Shown here: positions 35,298-44,628 of the stretch, piece after piece | Layout of the letters: every line of letters starts with the position of its first letter | How positions within the stretch are numbered: the first letter of the stretch is position 1 | Origin: Pedobacter sp. MC2016-05 | Lineage (GTDB): Bacteria > Bacteroidota > Bacteroidia > Sphingobacteriales > Sphingobacteriaceae | DNA length: 64,000 nucleotides | Assembly (NCBI RefSeq): GCF_026239735.1 | Contig: NZ_JAPIVT010000004.1 | Location: forward strand, 124,001-188,000 | Direction: 5' to 3' | Translations under genes and position numbers: made by a program | Notes under the pieces: generated by a model | What the model was told of the DNA's origin: nothing | Seen by the model: only the letters and a program-made list of their open reading frames with translations | Databases searched by the model: none

Positions 35298-37790
35298 ATG
35301 AGAATTTTTAAATCAAGGACGATACAAATTACCCTTCTATTCTTAAGTTTATCCTTTAACCTTTTCGCCCAAACTGGAGGCAAGGCAAAAATAATCGGTG
35401 TACTAAAAGATGCCAAAACACAAGAGACCATCCCATTTGCAACGGCTGTTTTAATTGATAAAGCTACCGCTAAAAATGCTAAAATAGCACAAACTGATGC
35501 AAACGGTGCTTTTGTAATGGCCGATTTACCTACAGGAACTTTTACTTTTAAAATAAGTTTTGTTGGCTACCAAACCATGGTACGCGATAACGTAAACATT
35601 ACCTCAGCCACCGGAACTTTAAACTTCGGCGATATTAAAATGAATACTGCCAAAGGAAATATTTTAAGCGAAGTTACGGTAACCGGACAAAAACAAGGTA
35701 TGCAAATGGGTATCGATAAAAAGATTTTTGCTGTAGATCAAAGCGTAATTAGCGAAGGTGGTTCTGCCGGCGATTTACTACAAAATGTTCCTTCTGTTTC
35801 TACAGATATGGACGGAAATGTGAGCCTACGTGGATCGAGCGGCGTTAGGGTTTTAATTGATGGCAAACCTTCACTTATTGCCGGTGGTAACGTGGCGCAA
35901 ATTCTCCAGTCTATCCCAGCAAGTTCTATTGAAAGTGTAGAGGTAATTACCAACCCGTCATCTAAATATGATGCGGAAGGCCAATCTGGCATCATCAATA
36001 TTGTGCTAAAGAAAAATACTAAACTTGGTTTTAACGGTTCGGTGGCTTTAACTGCCGGTAACCGCGACAACTACAATGGCAATACCAATTTAAGTTTTCA
36101 AAATAGTAAAGTAAACCTTTACGGAAACTACAGCTATCGTTACGGCAATAGAATTGGTGGTGGCTTCCAGGATATTACTTATAAAAGCCCAACCACTTCA
36201 ACTGCTTTTGCAAACCAAAATACTTCATCAACTTCGTTGGATAAGGGACATAATGCTAAAGCAGGTTTAGATTATTACATCACTCCTAAAAGCATTGTAA
36301 GTTTATCTGGTGGTTTTAACTCAAGAGAAAATGACCGCGATGAATTTGTTGACATCAGACAATTGCGCTCTAATTTAAGTCCGGTTTTACTAAGCAATAG
36401 AAGCAATACCAATAAAGGTGATGGAAGCAGTTATGATTTAAATTTGGATTACGTTCAAAAATTTAAAAAACCGAAAGAGGAACTTACTTTTAATTTTGGT
36501 TATTCTTACGGAACGAATAATAATGATCAGGCGTACAGCACCACTTTTACCAACCAAAATGGAAATGCGGTAAACATCAATCCAAGTTTACAGCGTATTT
36601 TTAATACTGGCGATAACACAAATTATAACATCCAGGCTGATTACACTTTGCCAGTTGGTAAAGCAGGTAAAATTGAAACCGGCTACCGCAGCCAAATTCG
36701 TTTAGGAGATAACGATCAATATGCAGATTCGATTTTAACCAATACTGAAATTTACATTCGTAATAACAAATTGATTAATGATTTTAACAGCAAAGATCAG
36801 GTTCATGCGCTTTACCTAAACTATCAAAATCAGATAAAAGATTTTGGTTACCAAATCGGCTTAAGAGCTGAAGATGCCCGTTTAGATACCCATCTGGAAG
36901 GATATAACGGTAATAACCTGGTAGCAAGTGAAGGAAACATCCATTACAAAAGGTTATACCCAAGTGTATTTTTAACGCAAAAATTAAAAGGTGAGCAAAC
37001 GGTTCAGCTAAGCTATACACGCCGTGTAAATCGTCCTCGCCCATGGGATACCAATCCATTTTTAGATGTATCCGATCCGTTGAATTACAGAGCAGGTAAT
37101 CCGAATTTATATCCGGAAGATGTACACTCTTTTGAATTGGGTTACAGCAAATATTTCAAAAAGGTAACCTTAACATCTAGCTTATATTTCCGCCAAACCA
37201 ATGATGTAATTCAAAGGGTAAGAAGTGTGCCTGATGCAAATGGAATTATCACCACAACACCACAAAACTTAACCCGCCAACAAAATAGTGGTTTAGAATT
37301 AATTGGTCGTTTCGATTTAATTAAAGCGTTAAACTTTACTACTAACGTAAATTTATATCAACAGAAATTTGAAGGTGATGAAAGATTCAACATTGCCAGC
37401 AGAAGTGGTTTTAGCTGGAATGGAAATATCACTGGAAATTTAACTGTAGCAAAAAACGTATCTATTCAGGTTCGTGCCGATTACAGGGCACCAGAAGTAA
37501 TGGCGCAAGGTAAACGTAACGCCATGTACGGTATTGATGGCGGAGCCAAATACGATTTCCCTAACAAAAAAGCCTCACTTAGTTTCAACATTAGAGATGT
37601 GTTTAATACCCGCAGATGGAGCATGACTACTGATGATAACTTTACGTATATCGATTTTGCCCGACGCATGCAAGGAACAATGGGTAACCTAACGTTTTCT
37701 TACCGCTTCGGAAAAACCACATTCAATTTAAATAAAACCAAGAAGAAGGACGATCAGCAAGACAATCGTCCTGATGAAGGCTCATTTTAA
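35298..37790 (+). CDS. outer-membrane beta-barrel receptor (OMP_b-brl_3 type), paralog 1
   Basis: The 830-residue protein has a signal peptide (about residues 1-26, ending FAQ), a carboxypeptidase-like domain (30-115, PFATAVLIDKATAKN), a plug with ASSIESVEVITNPSSKYDAEG and GIINIVLKK (about 205-240), and a large beta-barrel ending in a terminal Phe. The family is related to TonB-dependent receptors; ligands are unknown. It lies immediately before a close paralog, and a perfect 17-bp terminator follows the stop by 4 bases. Confidence 0.92.
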   Translation: MRIFKSRTIQITLLFLSLSFNLFAQTGGKAKIIGVLKDAKTQETIPFATAVLIDKATAKNAKIAQTDANGAFVMADLPTGTFTFKISFVGYQTMVRDNVNITSATGTLNFGDIKMNTAKGNILSEVTVTGQKQGMQMGIDKKIFAVDQSVISEGGSAGDLLQNVPSVSTDMDGNVSLRGSSGVRVLIDGKPSLIAGGNVAQILQSIPASSIESVEVITNPSSKYDAEGQSGIINIVLKKNTKLGFNGSVALTAGNRDNYNGNTNLSFQNSKVNLYGNYSYRYGNRIGGGFQDITYKSPTTSTAFANQNTSSTSLDKGHNAKAGLDYYITPKSIVSLSGGFNSRENDRDEFVDIRQLRSNLSPVLLSNRSNTNKGDGSSYDLNLDYVQKFKKPKEELTFNFGYSYGTNNNDQAYSTTFTNQNGNAVNINPSLQRIFNTGDNTNYNIQADYTLPVGKAGKIETGYRSQIRLGDNDQYADSILTNTEIYIRNNKLINDFNSKDQVHALYLNYQNQIKDFGYQIGLRAEDARLDTHLEGYNGNNLVASEGNIHYKRLYPSVFLTQKLKGEQTVQLSYTRRVNRPRPWDTNPFLDVSDPLNYRAGNPNLYPEDVHSFELGYSKYFKKVTLTSSLYFRQTNDVIQRVRSVPDANGIITTTPQNLTRQQNSGLELIGRFDLIKALNFTTNVNLYQQKFEGDERFNIASRSGFSWNGNITGNLTVAKNVSIQVRADYRAPEVMAQGKRNAMYGIDGGAKYDFPNKKASLSFNIRDVFNTRRWSMTTDDNFTYIDFARRMQGTMGNLTFSYRFGKTTFNLNKTKKKDDQQDNRPDEGSF

Positions 37791-37794
37791 TTTG

Positions 37795-37835
37795 AAAAAG
37801 GCGTTTAAAAAGATATTTTTAAACGCCTTTTTTAT
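37795..37835. terminator. perfect bidirectional terminator after paralog 1
   Basis: Arms 37795-37811 and 37816-37832 match perfectly over 17 bases (AAAAAGGCGTTTAAAAA and complement) with a 4-nt loop GATA and a T tract. The stop codon of paralog 1 ends at 37790. The hairpin would lie inside the coding region if paralog 2 began at the ATG at 37774. Confidence 0.9.
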
Positions 37836-37851
37836 AAATGCTAACCAAACA

Positions 37852-40272
37852 TTGAAAAAACGTCTCCCTAAATTTTGTCTTACTTTCTTGATTCTATTTT
37901 CAGGAGTCATGGCTTTTGCCGCCGAAAAAGGAACGATTAGTGGCAAAGTGGTAGAGGAAGTTGGCGGTTTATCTATTCCCTCAGCTATTATTTCGGTATA
38001 TCTTGGAGATGCAGAACAACCTTTGATTACTTCTACAAGTGATGATGACGGTTTTTTTAGCATCAAAAATCTGAAAAGCGGAAACTATCGCATTAAAATT
38101 AGTTTTGTTGGTTATGCACCTTTGGTGGTAAACGGAATCATCCTTACTGACAAAGATTTTGATAAAAACTTAGGATCATTAAAACTCAGCTCAGAGCAAA
38201 ATGCGCTGCAGGAAGTAACCATTACCGTACAGAAACCTGCAATAGAATTTGGTGCCGATGGTGTAACCTATAACGTCGGGTCCACTTTGCTAGCGGAAGG
38301 CAGCACCGCAACAGATGTTTTAAAAAATGTACCCATGGTACAGGTTGATATCGATGGGAATGCAACTATTGCGGGCAAAAAAAGCACCCGTGTTTTTATT
38401 GATGGAAAGCCATCTGATTATATGACATCGAACATTGCCGATCTTTTGAATGTGCTTCCATCGGATGCAATTGAAAAAATCGCAGTGCTCACCAACCCAC
38501 CTGCAAAATACAGCGGCGACGGGGAAGGAATCATTAATATTGTGATGAAAAAAGGGTTTAAGGTAGGGTTTAATGGTAATATCGGCATAGCAGTTGGTGT
38601 GCAAGGAAATGGAAATGCCAATACGAATGCTTCCTACCGTGGAAAAAATTATGCTATTAATGGAAGTGCGGCCTATCGCTATAACGTGGGCAAGGGTGAA
38701 AATAATAGTTATAGAGAAAACTTCTTTCCTGACACCACATTTTATTACGATCAAAGCGGTGCCAACAAAAGCAAAAGCAGAGGTGCCAATTTTAGGTTGG
38801 GTTTTGATTGGGACATCACGCCAAAGCAAAACATTCGCCTATCAACCAATTACAACGATAATACATCTTCTTCCAATTCAGCAAACGATCTTCGCTATTT
38901 AAGCGAGCAACTCATTGAAAAACGATTGCGCAACCAAGCCAATACAGGCGATGGGAACAGCAACAACGTCGTAATTAATGCCGATTACAAGCTACAGACT
39001 GATACGAGTGGCGGAAACCTATCGATTGGGTTAACATTTAATAACAATGGGAGTTCAGATCTTCGAGCCTATAATACCTCCTATTTACCCATTGGTATTT
39101 CGCGAGCAACCTTGCAAAAAAACAATAATGATATTGGAAATAATGGCATCACTTTTAACCTGGACTATGATAAACCAGTATTTAAAAAGAGAGATCGTGT
39201 TGAGTTAGGTCTTGCTTATAACTACAGAAAAAATGACAACGACTTATTGGTCGAAAATTTCAATTTTCAAACGCAGCAATTTGTAACGAATGATAGGTTG
39301 AGTAATCAATTTTTATACAGTGAAAACATTCTGGCGGGATATGCATCATACAATTATCGCAATGCAGGTTGGGGCGTAAAAACAGGGGTTAGAACCGAAT
39401 TAACAGACGTGGCTTTCGATCTTTCGACAGGAGAAAACTATAATGTAAAGCCTTATCTAAGTATTTTCCCCAACTTTTCGGTTAATAAATTTTTCCGCAA
39501 ACGTTATAATTTTGGCGCAACATACAGCGTTCGTATCAACAGACCAAGAGAAAACACCTTGAATCCACAGGTTAATAATGTAGATACGTTAAATATTTCT
39601 TATGGTAATCCGAACCTTTCGCCCTCATACACGCACCAAATGGATATTAGTTTTGGGGCATTTGGGCAGAAATGGTCTTTTACGCCCCGCCTTTCTTATT
39701 CCACTAGTCAGGGCGTAATTGAAAGATTTAGAACAGTTACCTTAATTCCAGGTTCCACCTCCGCTCGATCGGAAAGCACTTTCGATAACGTTGGAACAAA
39801 CAATTCTCTGGCTTTGATTCTAATTGGAAATTATCGTCCTACGAATAAAATATCAGCCAATGGGAATTTCAGTGTGATTCAGAGTAATTACACTTCAAAA
39901 TTGAATTCAGCCTTGAATAGAGATGGATTAAGCATTAGGGGAACTTTTGGCTTTTCTATGCAACTTCCACAGAAAACTGCTTTCGAATCAAATTTAAATT
40001 ATGCCAATAACGTAAGTGCCCAAGGAAGAAACAAGGGTTCGGTAACTTCGAGTTTCTCTGCGAGAAAAATGTTTTTTAGCAACAGATTAAATTTCAGGGT
40101 TACACTAAACGATATTTTTGGAAATCGAAGTAACACCATTTATAACGAAGGTGAAAACTTTAGATTGCAAAGTTTTTCTACGAATAATACGCAAAATTTC
40201 ATATTCAGCTTAAACTACAGGTTTACAAAGATCGCAAAAAAAATTCTACCACCGCCCCCAGCAACACCATGA
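37852..40272 (+). CDS. outer-membrane beta-barrel receptor (OMP_b-brl_3 type), paralog 2
   Basis: The protein is 806 residues when started at TTG 37852, which gives a clean signal peptide (KKRLPKFCLTFLILFSGVMAFAA) and places the start after the terminator at 37795-37835. An ATG at 37774 is in frame but overlaps paralog 1 and would translate through the hairpin. Domains match paralog 1: carboxypeptidase-like (about 25-115), plug (AIEKIAVLTNPPAKYSGDGEG) and beta-barrel. No ligand can be assigned. The C-terminus ends in a Pro-rich tail instead of the usual terminal Phe. Confidence 0.85.
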   Translation: MKKRLPKFCLTFLILFSGVMAFAAEKGTISGKVVEEVGGLSIPSAIISVYLGDAEQPLITSTSDDDGFFSIKNLKSGNYRIKISFVGYAPLVVNGIILTDKDFDKNLGSLKLSSEQNALQEVTITVQKPAIEFGADGVTYNVGSTLLAEGSTATDVLKNVPMVQVDIDGNATIAGKKSTRVFIDGKPSDYMTSNIADLLNVLPSDAIEKIAVLTNPPAKYSGDGEGIINIVMKKGFKVGFNGNIGIAVGVQGNGNANTNASYRGKNYAINGSAAYRYNVGKGENNSYRENFFPDTTFYYDQSGANKSKSRGANFRLGFDWDITPKQNIRLSTNYNDNTSSSNSANDLRYLSEQLIEKRLRNQANTGDGNSNNVVINADYKLQTDTSGGNLSIGLTFNNNGSSDLRAYNTSYLPIGISRATLQKNNNDIGNNGITFNLDYDKPVFKKRDRVELGLAYNYRKNDNDLLVENFNFQTQQFVTNDRLSNQFLYSENILAGYASYNYRNAGWGVKTGVRTELTDVAFDLSTGENYNVKPYLSIFPNFSVNKFFRKRYNFGATYSVRINRPRENTLNPQVNNVDTLNISYGNPNLSPSYTHQMDISFGAFGQKWSFTPRLSYSTSQGVIERFRTVTLIPGSTSARSESTFDNVGTNNSLALILIGNYRPTNKISANGNFSVIQSNYTSKLNSALNRDGLSIRGTFGFSMQLPQKTAFESNLNYANNVSAQGRNKGSVTSSFSARKMFFSNRLNFRVTLNDIFGNRSNTIYNEGENFRLQSFSTNNTQNFIFSLNYRFTKIAKKILPPPPATP

Positions 40273-40310
40273 TAAATTTTATTTAGGATAGGATATTTGT
40301 AATTTGCGTA

Positions 40311-40865
40311 ATGGAAGAAAAAAACCCCTGGAAAACACTAGAAAGTGACTTGAAATATGACAACTACTGGATTAGTGTCACCGAACATCAGGTGATCAAT
40401 CCATCTGGTGGGAAAGGAATTTACGGTGAAGTACACTTTAAAAACTTAGCCATTGGCATTTTGCCACTCGATGAAGATTACAATACCTGGTTAGTGGGAC
40501 AATATCGCTTTCCGTTAAAAGCTTATAGCTGGGAGATTCCCGAAGGTGGCGGACCATTGGGTGAGGATCCATTAGAAAGTGCCCGAAGAGAATTGCTGGA
40601 AGAAACAGGCATGAGCGCAAGCAACTGGAAAGAAATTCAACGCATGCATTTGTCAAATTCAGTGAGCGATGAATTAAGCATCATTTACGTAGCCACCGGA
40701 TTAATTCAAGGCATTGCAATGCCAGAAGAAACCGAAGAATTAATGGTTAAAAAAGTCTCGTTTGATGAGGCTTTCGAAATGGTGATGAAAAATGAAATTA
40801 CCGATTCAATGAGCGTGGCTGCAATTTTAAAAGCGAAGCTGATGATTATGGAAAACCTGATTTGA
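40311..40865 (+). CDS. Nudix hydrolase (ADP-ribose pyrophosphatase-like)
   Basis: The 184-residue protein has a full Nudix box, GEDPLESARRELLEETGM (about residues 84-101), matching G-x5-E-x7-R-E-L-x-E-E-x-G. The preceding SWEIPEGGGPLG is typical of ADP-ribose or sugar-nucleotide pyrophosphatases. It should cleave NDP-x compounds in the cytoplasm. It follows the receptor gene by 38 bases but is read independently in function. Confidence 0.92.
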   Translation: MEEKNPWKTLESDLKYDNYWISVTEHQVINPSGGKGIYGEVHFKNLAIGILPLDEDYNTWLVGQYRFPLKAYSWEIPEGGGPLGEDPLESARRELLEETGMSASNWKEIQRMHLSNSVSDELSIIYVATGLIQGIAMPEETEELMVKKVSFDEAFEMVMKNEITDSMSVAAILKAKLMIMENLI

Positions 40866-40883
40866 TGTCTATTTTATCATGAA

Positions 40884-41047
40884 ATGTTCCTAACGGAACA
40901 TGAAAAACCAGGAATTCTTTCTAGCCAGGAGATATCCCTACGGGATATTTGGGCGCTTAAAAAATGAAATTTATGCCTCAATTTTAATGATATATACCAA
41001 AGCCGGGTGTCACATGTTCCGTAGGAACATTTCCTCGGTAGAAACGT
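40884..41047. repeat. cluster of REP-like palindromes beside the transposase
   Basis: Three short hairpins precede the RAYT gene: ATGTTCC-taac-GGAACAT (40884-40901), ATATCCC-tac-GGGATAT (40932-40948) and, in opposite orientation, ATGTTCC-gta-GGAACAT (41014-41030). A fourth palindrome, GAAACGTTTC, lies near 41041. The shared CC-TAC-GG core suggests one family. Confidence 0.65.
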
Positions 41048-41082
41048 TTCATAAAAATTAGTTATATTCATTAAAAAATGAT

Positions 41083-41536
41083 ATGATAAACACCTACACC
41101 CAAATACACATCCAATTTGTTTTTGCGGTGAAATATCGAGCGGCATTAATTGAGGCAGAATGGGAGGATAATTTGCAAAAATACATCACCGGAATCTTCC
41201 AAAACAACAACCACCAAATGATTCAGATCAATAACATGCCGGATCATATCCATATTTTGGTTGGGATACGTCCACATCAATCAATTTCGAGTTTAATTCA
41301 AAACCGAAAGTTCAAAATGGATTAACGATCAAAATTTATCTAAATCGAAATTTTCATGGCGAGAGGGTTATGGTGCATTCTCTTATTCAAAACGTCTCCT
41401 ACCAAACGTAATTCAATATATCTACAATCAAAAAGAGCATCACAAAAAAGAAAGCTTTCTAAGCGAGTACGCTAAATCTTTAAAAGATTTTGAAATTGAA
41501 TTCGAGGATAAATACATCTTCAAGGAACCAGAATAA
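41083..41536 (+). pseudogene. frameshifted REP-associated tyrosine transposase (IS200-like)
   Basis: Frame 1 encodes 80 residues typical of Y1 transposases: TYTQIHIQFVFAVKYRAALI and NNMPDHIHILVGI with the H-x-H (HIH) metal motif. It then meets a stop (41323-41325). The rest continues in another frame from about 41310: ESSKWINDQNL, WREGYGAFSYSKRL and QKEHHKKESFLSEYAK, ending at 41536. The shift is +1 (one inserted base or two deleted) near 41307-41315. The gene is therefore inactive, unless the sequence is in error. REP-like palindromes lie just upstream. Confidence 0.9.
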
Positions 41537-41571
41537 TTTATATTATCTTTGTTGCTTTATTTTAAAACCAG

Positions 41572-42318
41572 ATGAGCAAATTTTTCGGCTATATACTTAC
41601 CCCAATATTTTACATTTTCTTTGGTTTAATACTGTGCATCTTCCATCCCATTCAATGGATTTGCTATAAATTATTTGGCTATAAAGCGCACAAAACGTCG
41701 GTTGATATGCTAAATTTCTTCTTAACCTATTGCCAGATATTTTTATTTAATTCCATTAGTTTCAAGAATGAATATGATCTCCCAACCGATCGGCCAATCA
41801 TATTTGCAGCTAACCATCAAAGCATGTACGATATCCCATCGTTGATTTGGTTTTTAAGAAAATACAGTGCAAAATTTATCTCCAAAATTGAACTCACAAA
41901 GGGGATTCCCTCTATTTCTATTAACTTACGCTTAGGGGGCGGAGCCAATATCAACAGAAAAGACAATAAACAAGCCATTTCCGAAATTATCAAACTTGGC
42001 CGTAGAATGAAAGAAAATAACTGGAGCACGGTTATTTTTCCTGAAGGTACCAGGGCTAAAGATGGAATGGTGAAGCAATTTCAATTCGGAGGAATCGCAA
42101 CCATTTTGAAAGCAGTTCCAAACGCATTAGTGGTGCCAATAGCCATCGAAAACTCGTGGAAGATCGTTCGCTTCGGAATGTTTCCTTTAACTACCGGCCA
42201 TGCGTTAAAATGGACGGTTTTGAAACCGATAGAACCAGGGCTTAAAACGCCAAACGAAATTACGCTGGAAGCCGAGACAGAAATTAGAAAAGTTTTGGAG
42301 CAAGAAATAACTTTATAA
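41572..42318 (+). CDS. plsC: 1-acyl-sn-glycerol-3-phosphate acyltransferase
   Basis: The 248-residue protein has an N-terminal membrane segment (about residues 5-27), the catalytic motif NHQSMYD (NH-x4-D) and FPEGTRAKDG as the second substrate motif. PlsC-type enzymes make phosphatidic acid at the inner membrane. Several acyltransferases share these motifs, so the precise acceptor is inferred. It converges on the LytTR response regulator gene. Confidence 0.9.
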   Translation: MSKFFGYILTPIFYIFFGLILCIFHPIQWICYKLFGYKAHKTSVDMLNFFLTYCQIFLFNSISFKNEYDLPTDRPIIFAANHQSMYDIPSLIWFLRKYSAKFISKIELTKGIPSISINLRLGGGANINRKDNKQAISEIIKLGRRMKENNWSTVIFPEGTRAKDGMVKQFQFGGIATILKAVPNALVVPIAIENSWKIVRFGMFPLTTGHALKWTVLKPIEPGLKTPNEITLEAETEIRKVLEQEITL

Positions 42319-42343
42319 TAAAAAATTAGTTCGAGAGTGGCAA

Positions 42344-43093
42344 TTAAATATTCTTATTGCCAATAACTCTGAAAAATTCATCGCGATAAGTGTCTCCTAC
42401 CGGAATTATTTTGGTGTTAATGGTAATCCTACTGCGCTCAATACTTTCAATTTTATCAACAGCCACAATGTACGATTTATGTACGCGAATGAACTGACTC
42501 TGTGGTAAAGCCTCTTCCATTTTCTTCATGCTTTGGAGCGTAATAATGCGTTCATCCTTGGTAAAGATCGAAATGTAATCTTTCAACCCTTCGATATACA
42601 AAATATCGTGAAGGTAGATTTTCTGAATTTTATGTTCTGTTTTTACAAAAATATAATCCTGAACGGGATTGGCCGGAGCAGAGAAAGCTGCCGGGGTAAT
42701 AATTGGCTGTGCTACACCGGCAGGCGCTTCTACTGGTTTATGCTGTTTGTGAACCTTCTCTACTGCTTTGTAAAAGCGATCGAAAGCAATAGGTTTCAGC
42801 AAATAGTCAGACACATTTAAATCGTAGCTTTCTAAGGCGTACTGTGGGTATGCTGTCGTTAAAATATAATTGCATTTAGTCCCCGCAATTTTTAAGAATT
42901 GAATCCCCGTTAGCTCTGGCATTTGAATATCTAAAAACACCAGATCAATACCCCCACCCTGAACAACCTGTAATGCTTCAATTGGATTCTCGCATCGCTT
43001 CACCATCGTTAAAAACGGAACTTTGGAGATATAATCTTCCAAAATATCAAGCGCTAATGGCTCATCATCAACAACAATACAGTTTAAGTTCAT
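42344..43093 (-). CDS. LytTR-family response regulator
   Basis: The 249-residue protein has a receiver domain with the phospho-acceptor D55 (LVFLDIQMPELTG) and a C-terminal LytTR DNA-binding domain (about 145-245, DYIFVKTEHKIQKIYLHDILYIEGLKD). It is the second gene of a kinase-regulator pair. LytTR proteins bind direct repeats about 21 bp apart; exactly such repeats lie upstream of the divergent ABC-transporter operon, its likely target. Confidence 0.95.
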   Translation of the reverse strand: MNLNCIVVDDEPLALDILEDYISKVPFLTMVKRCENPIEALQVVQGGGIDLVFLDIQMPELTGIQFLKIAGTKCNYILTTAYPQYALESYDLNVSDYLLKPIAFDRFYKAVEKVHKQHKPVEAPAGVAQPIITPAAFSAPANPVQDYIFVKTEHKIQKIYLHDILYIEGLKDYISIFTKDERIITLQSMKKMEEALPQSQFIRVHKSYIVAVDKIESIERSRITINTKIIPVGDTYRDEFFRVIGNKNI

Positions 43094-43156
43094 TTTTAGG
43101 TTTAATTTTAATTCAAGGATTCAAAAATGGTCAATTCGTCAAAGCCAGTTGGCAAA

Positions 43157-44188
43157 TTAAATATCGATCATTAGTTCACAGGTGTAATGAGTAGCCGAAT
43201 TTACAACATTTAATTTATATCTATCTGGGTATACCAGCTGTAATCGTCTTTCTACGTTAGGTAAACCAATTCCACCTTGAGCATCTTTATTCTGCTGATT
43301 TTTCTTATTGATCACGCTAAAGTGTAGGATCTTTTGGTTCGCAATGATATTAATTTTAACCGGGTTTTCCGGATCATTCACCACGCCATGTTTAAACGCA
43401 TTCTCTACAAATGAAATCAGCATCAATGGCACTATTTTTTGATCGTCAATTTCCCCATTTAAGGTAAGTTCTATGAAAGCACCATCTTTAAATCTTATTT
43501 TTTGCAGTTCTACATAGTTAATTAAATAATCAACCTCCTTGCTTAAAGCTACCGTTGGGGTATTGCTTTCATAAATCATGTAACGCATAATCTCCGAAAG
43601 TTTCATAATCGCATCTGCTGTTTTATCTGATTTTTGATAGGCCAGCGAATAGATGTTATTTAGGGAGTTGAAAAGAAAATGCGGATTAAGCTGCGATTTC
43701 AAAAACTGCAGCTCCATTTCCCGACGCTCACTTTCCAGGTTACGTTGAATGCGTTCGTTAGAAAACCAATCAGCAGCAAATTTAATCAGGCAACTTGAGA
43801 CTAAAAAGAATCCACACAAAAACAATTGTACGAAAAAGTATTGATCTGCCTGCAGTGTTTTCGGCTTTCCTTCCATGATGTAATCCATCATATCTTTAGG
43901 ATTTAAAACCGCTACAACAGTTTTAATTAATGCCGCAGCGCCTAGCAAAAGAACAAACGCCAACATGTATAGAAAATATTTCTTCCTTTTCTTAATGAGC
44001 TGGGGAATAAGGATTAAATAGTTAATATAAAAGAGGGAAATATTTATTATACCAAATAGCACAAGAGAGAGTAAAAAATGTTTAACACTTTTTACCTGAG
44101 AATCAAAAAAGACATCCAACGAAATTATTAATATTATCAACGCCCAGAAAATTCCGTGAAGTATTAATGGTCCTTTGCTTTTTTTCAT
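43157..44188 (-). CDS. LytS-like sensor histidine kinase
   Basis: The 343-residue protein has four TM helices in about residues 10-135, then a His_kinase domain with H in QLNPHFLFNSLNNIY and an ATPase domain (VPLMLISFVENAFKHGV and GGIGLPNVERRL). This is the LytS/YehU group of kinases that pairs with LytTR regulators. The regulator gene follows by 63 bases on the same transcript. Confidence 0.93.
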   Translation of the reverse strand: MKKSKGPLILHGIFWALIILIISLDVFFDSQVKSVKHFLLSLVLFGIINISLFYINYLILIPQLIKKRKKYFLYMLAFVLLLGAAALIKTVVAVLNPKDMMDYIMEGKPKTLQADQYFFVQLFLCGFFLVSSCLIKFAADWFSNERIQRNLESERREMELQFLKSQLNPHFLFNSLNNIYSLAYQKSDKTADAIMKLSEIMRYMIYESNTPTVALSKEVDYLINYVELQKIRFKDGAFIELTLNGEIDDQKIVPLMLISFVENAFKHGVVNDPENPVKINIIANQKILHFSVINKKNQQNKDAQGGIGLPNVERRLQLVYPDRYKLNVVNSATHYTCELMIDI

Positions 44189-44273
44189 TTAATATACTTT
44201 GGAAGAGGAAGCAGCTTATTGCTAATCTTTCCGCATCCAAAATAAATAAACTTTCTTTTTAAACCGCACACAA

Positions 44274-44372
44274 TCTACCAACAGGCATTTTTTTTCTACC
44301 AACAGGCAAACAGCCATATTTTATCGACAAACTCCAAATCTCATCGATAAACGCCAAAAATGCCAGTTTATC
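44274..44372. promoter_or_regulatory. candidate LytTR operators between the kinase and ABC operons
   Basis: Two identical 14-base direct repeats, TCTACCAACAGGCA, lie at 44274-44287 and 44295-44308, exactly 21 bases apart. A second pair, ATCGACAAACTCCA (44323-44336) and ATCGATAAACGCCA (44343-44356), is 20 bases apart, and an inverted copy follows at 44361-44372 (TGCCAGTTTATC). The spacing is what LytTR dimers use. The region is between divergently read genes. Confidence 0.65.
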
Positions 44373-44453
44373 TAGAATCTTGAACACTTGGTATAATACA
44401 TTTTAGCAAGCAATTCGAATGCTGTTCCTTTGAATCATCAAAACGAAAACAAA

Positions 44454-44624
44454 ATGAAAAAGTTAGTAAACACATCGCCATTTTTACTTTTATTAGTTCC
44501 AGTATTCATGATGATTATTTTAACGCTTACGGTAAATACAAATCAAAATGATGCTGAAGTTGTGGTAAGACCTACATCAAGCACTAATACTATCGCAAAA
44601 CAAGTATCAGCGGTTTTCAAATAA
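44454..44624 (+). CDS. single-pass membrane microprotein
   Basis: The 56-residue product (ATG at 44454; an in-frame TTG 24 bases upstream is less likely) has one TM helix (about residues 8-27, FLLLLVPVFMMIILTLTV) and a polar tail of about 28 residues rich in N, T and V. No family was recognised. It is 4 bases before the ABC ATPase start and shares its promoter region, so it may be a subunit, sensor or immunity peptide of that exporter. Confidence 0.6.
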   Translation: MKKLVNTSPFLLLLVPVFMMIILTLTVNTNQNDAEVVVRPTSSTNTIAKQVSAVFK

Positions 44625-44628
44625 GGTA

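Noticed and set aside
41083-41536. Programmed frameshift joining the two halves of the RAYT transposase
   Set aside because: The junction shows no slippery run or stimulating structure, and this transposase family is normally one unshifted frame. A one-base insertion or two-base deletion is simpler.
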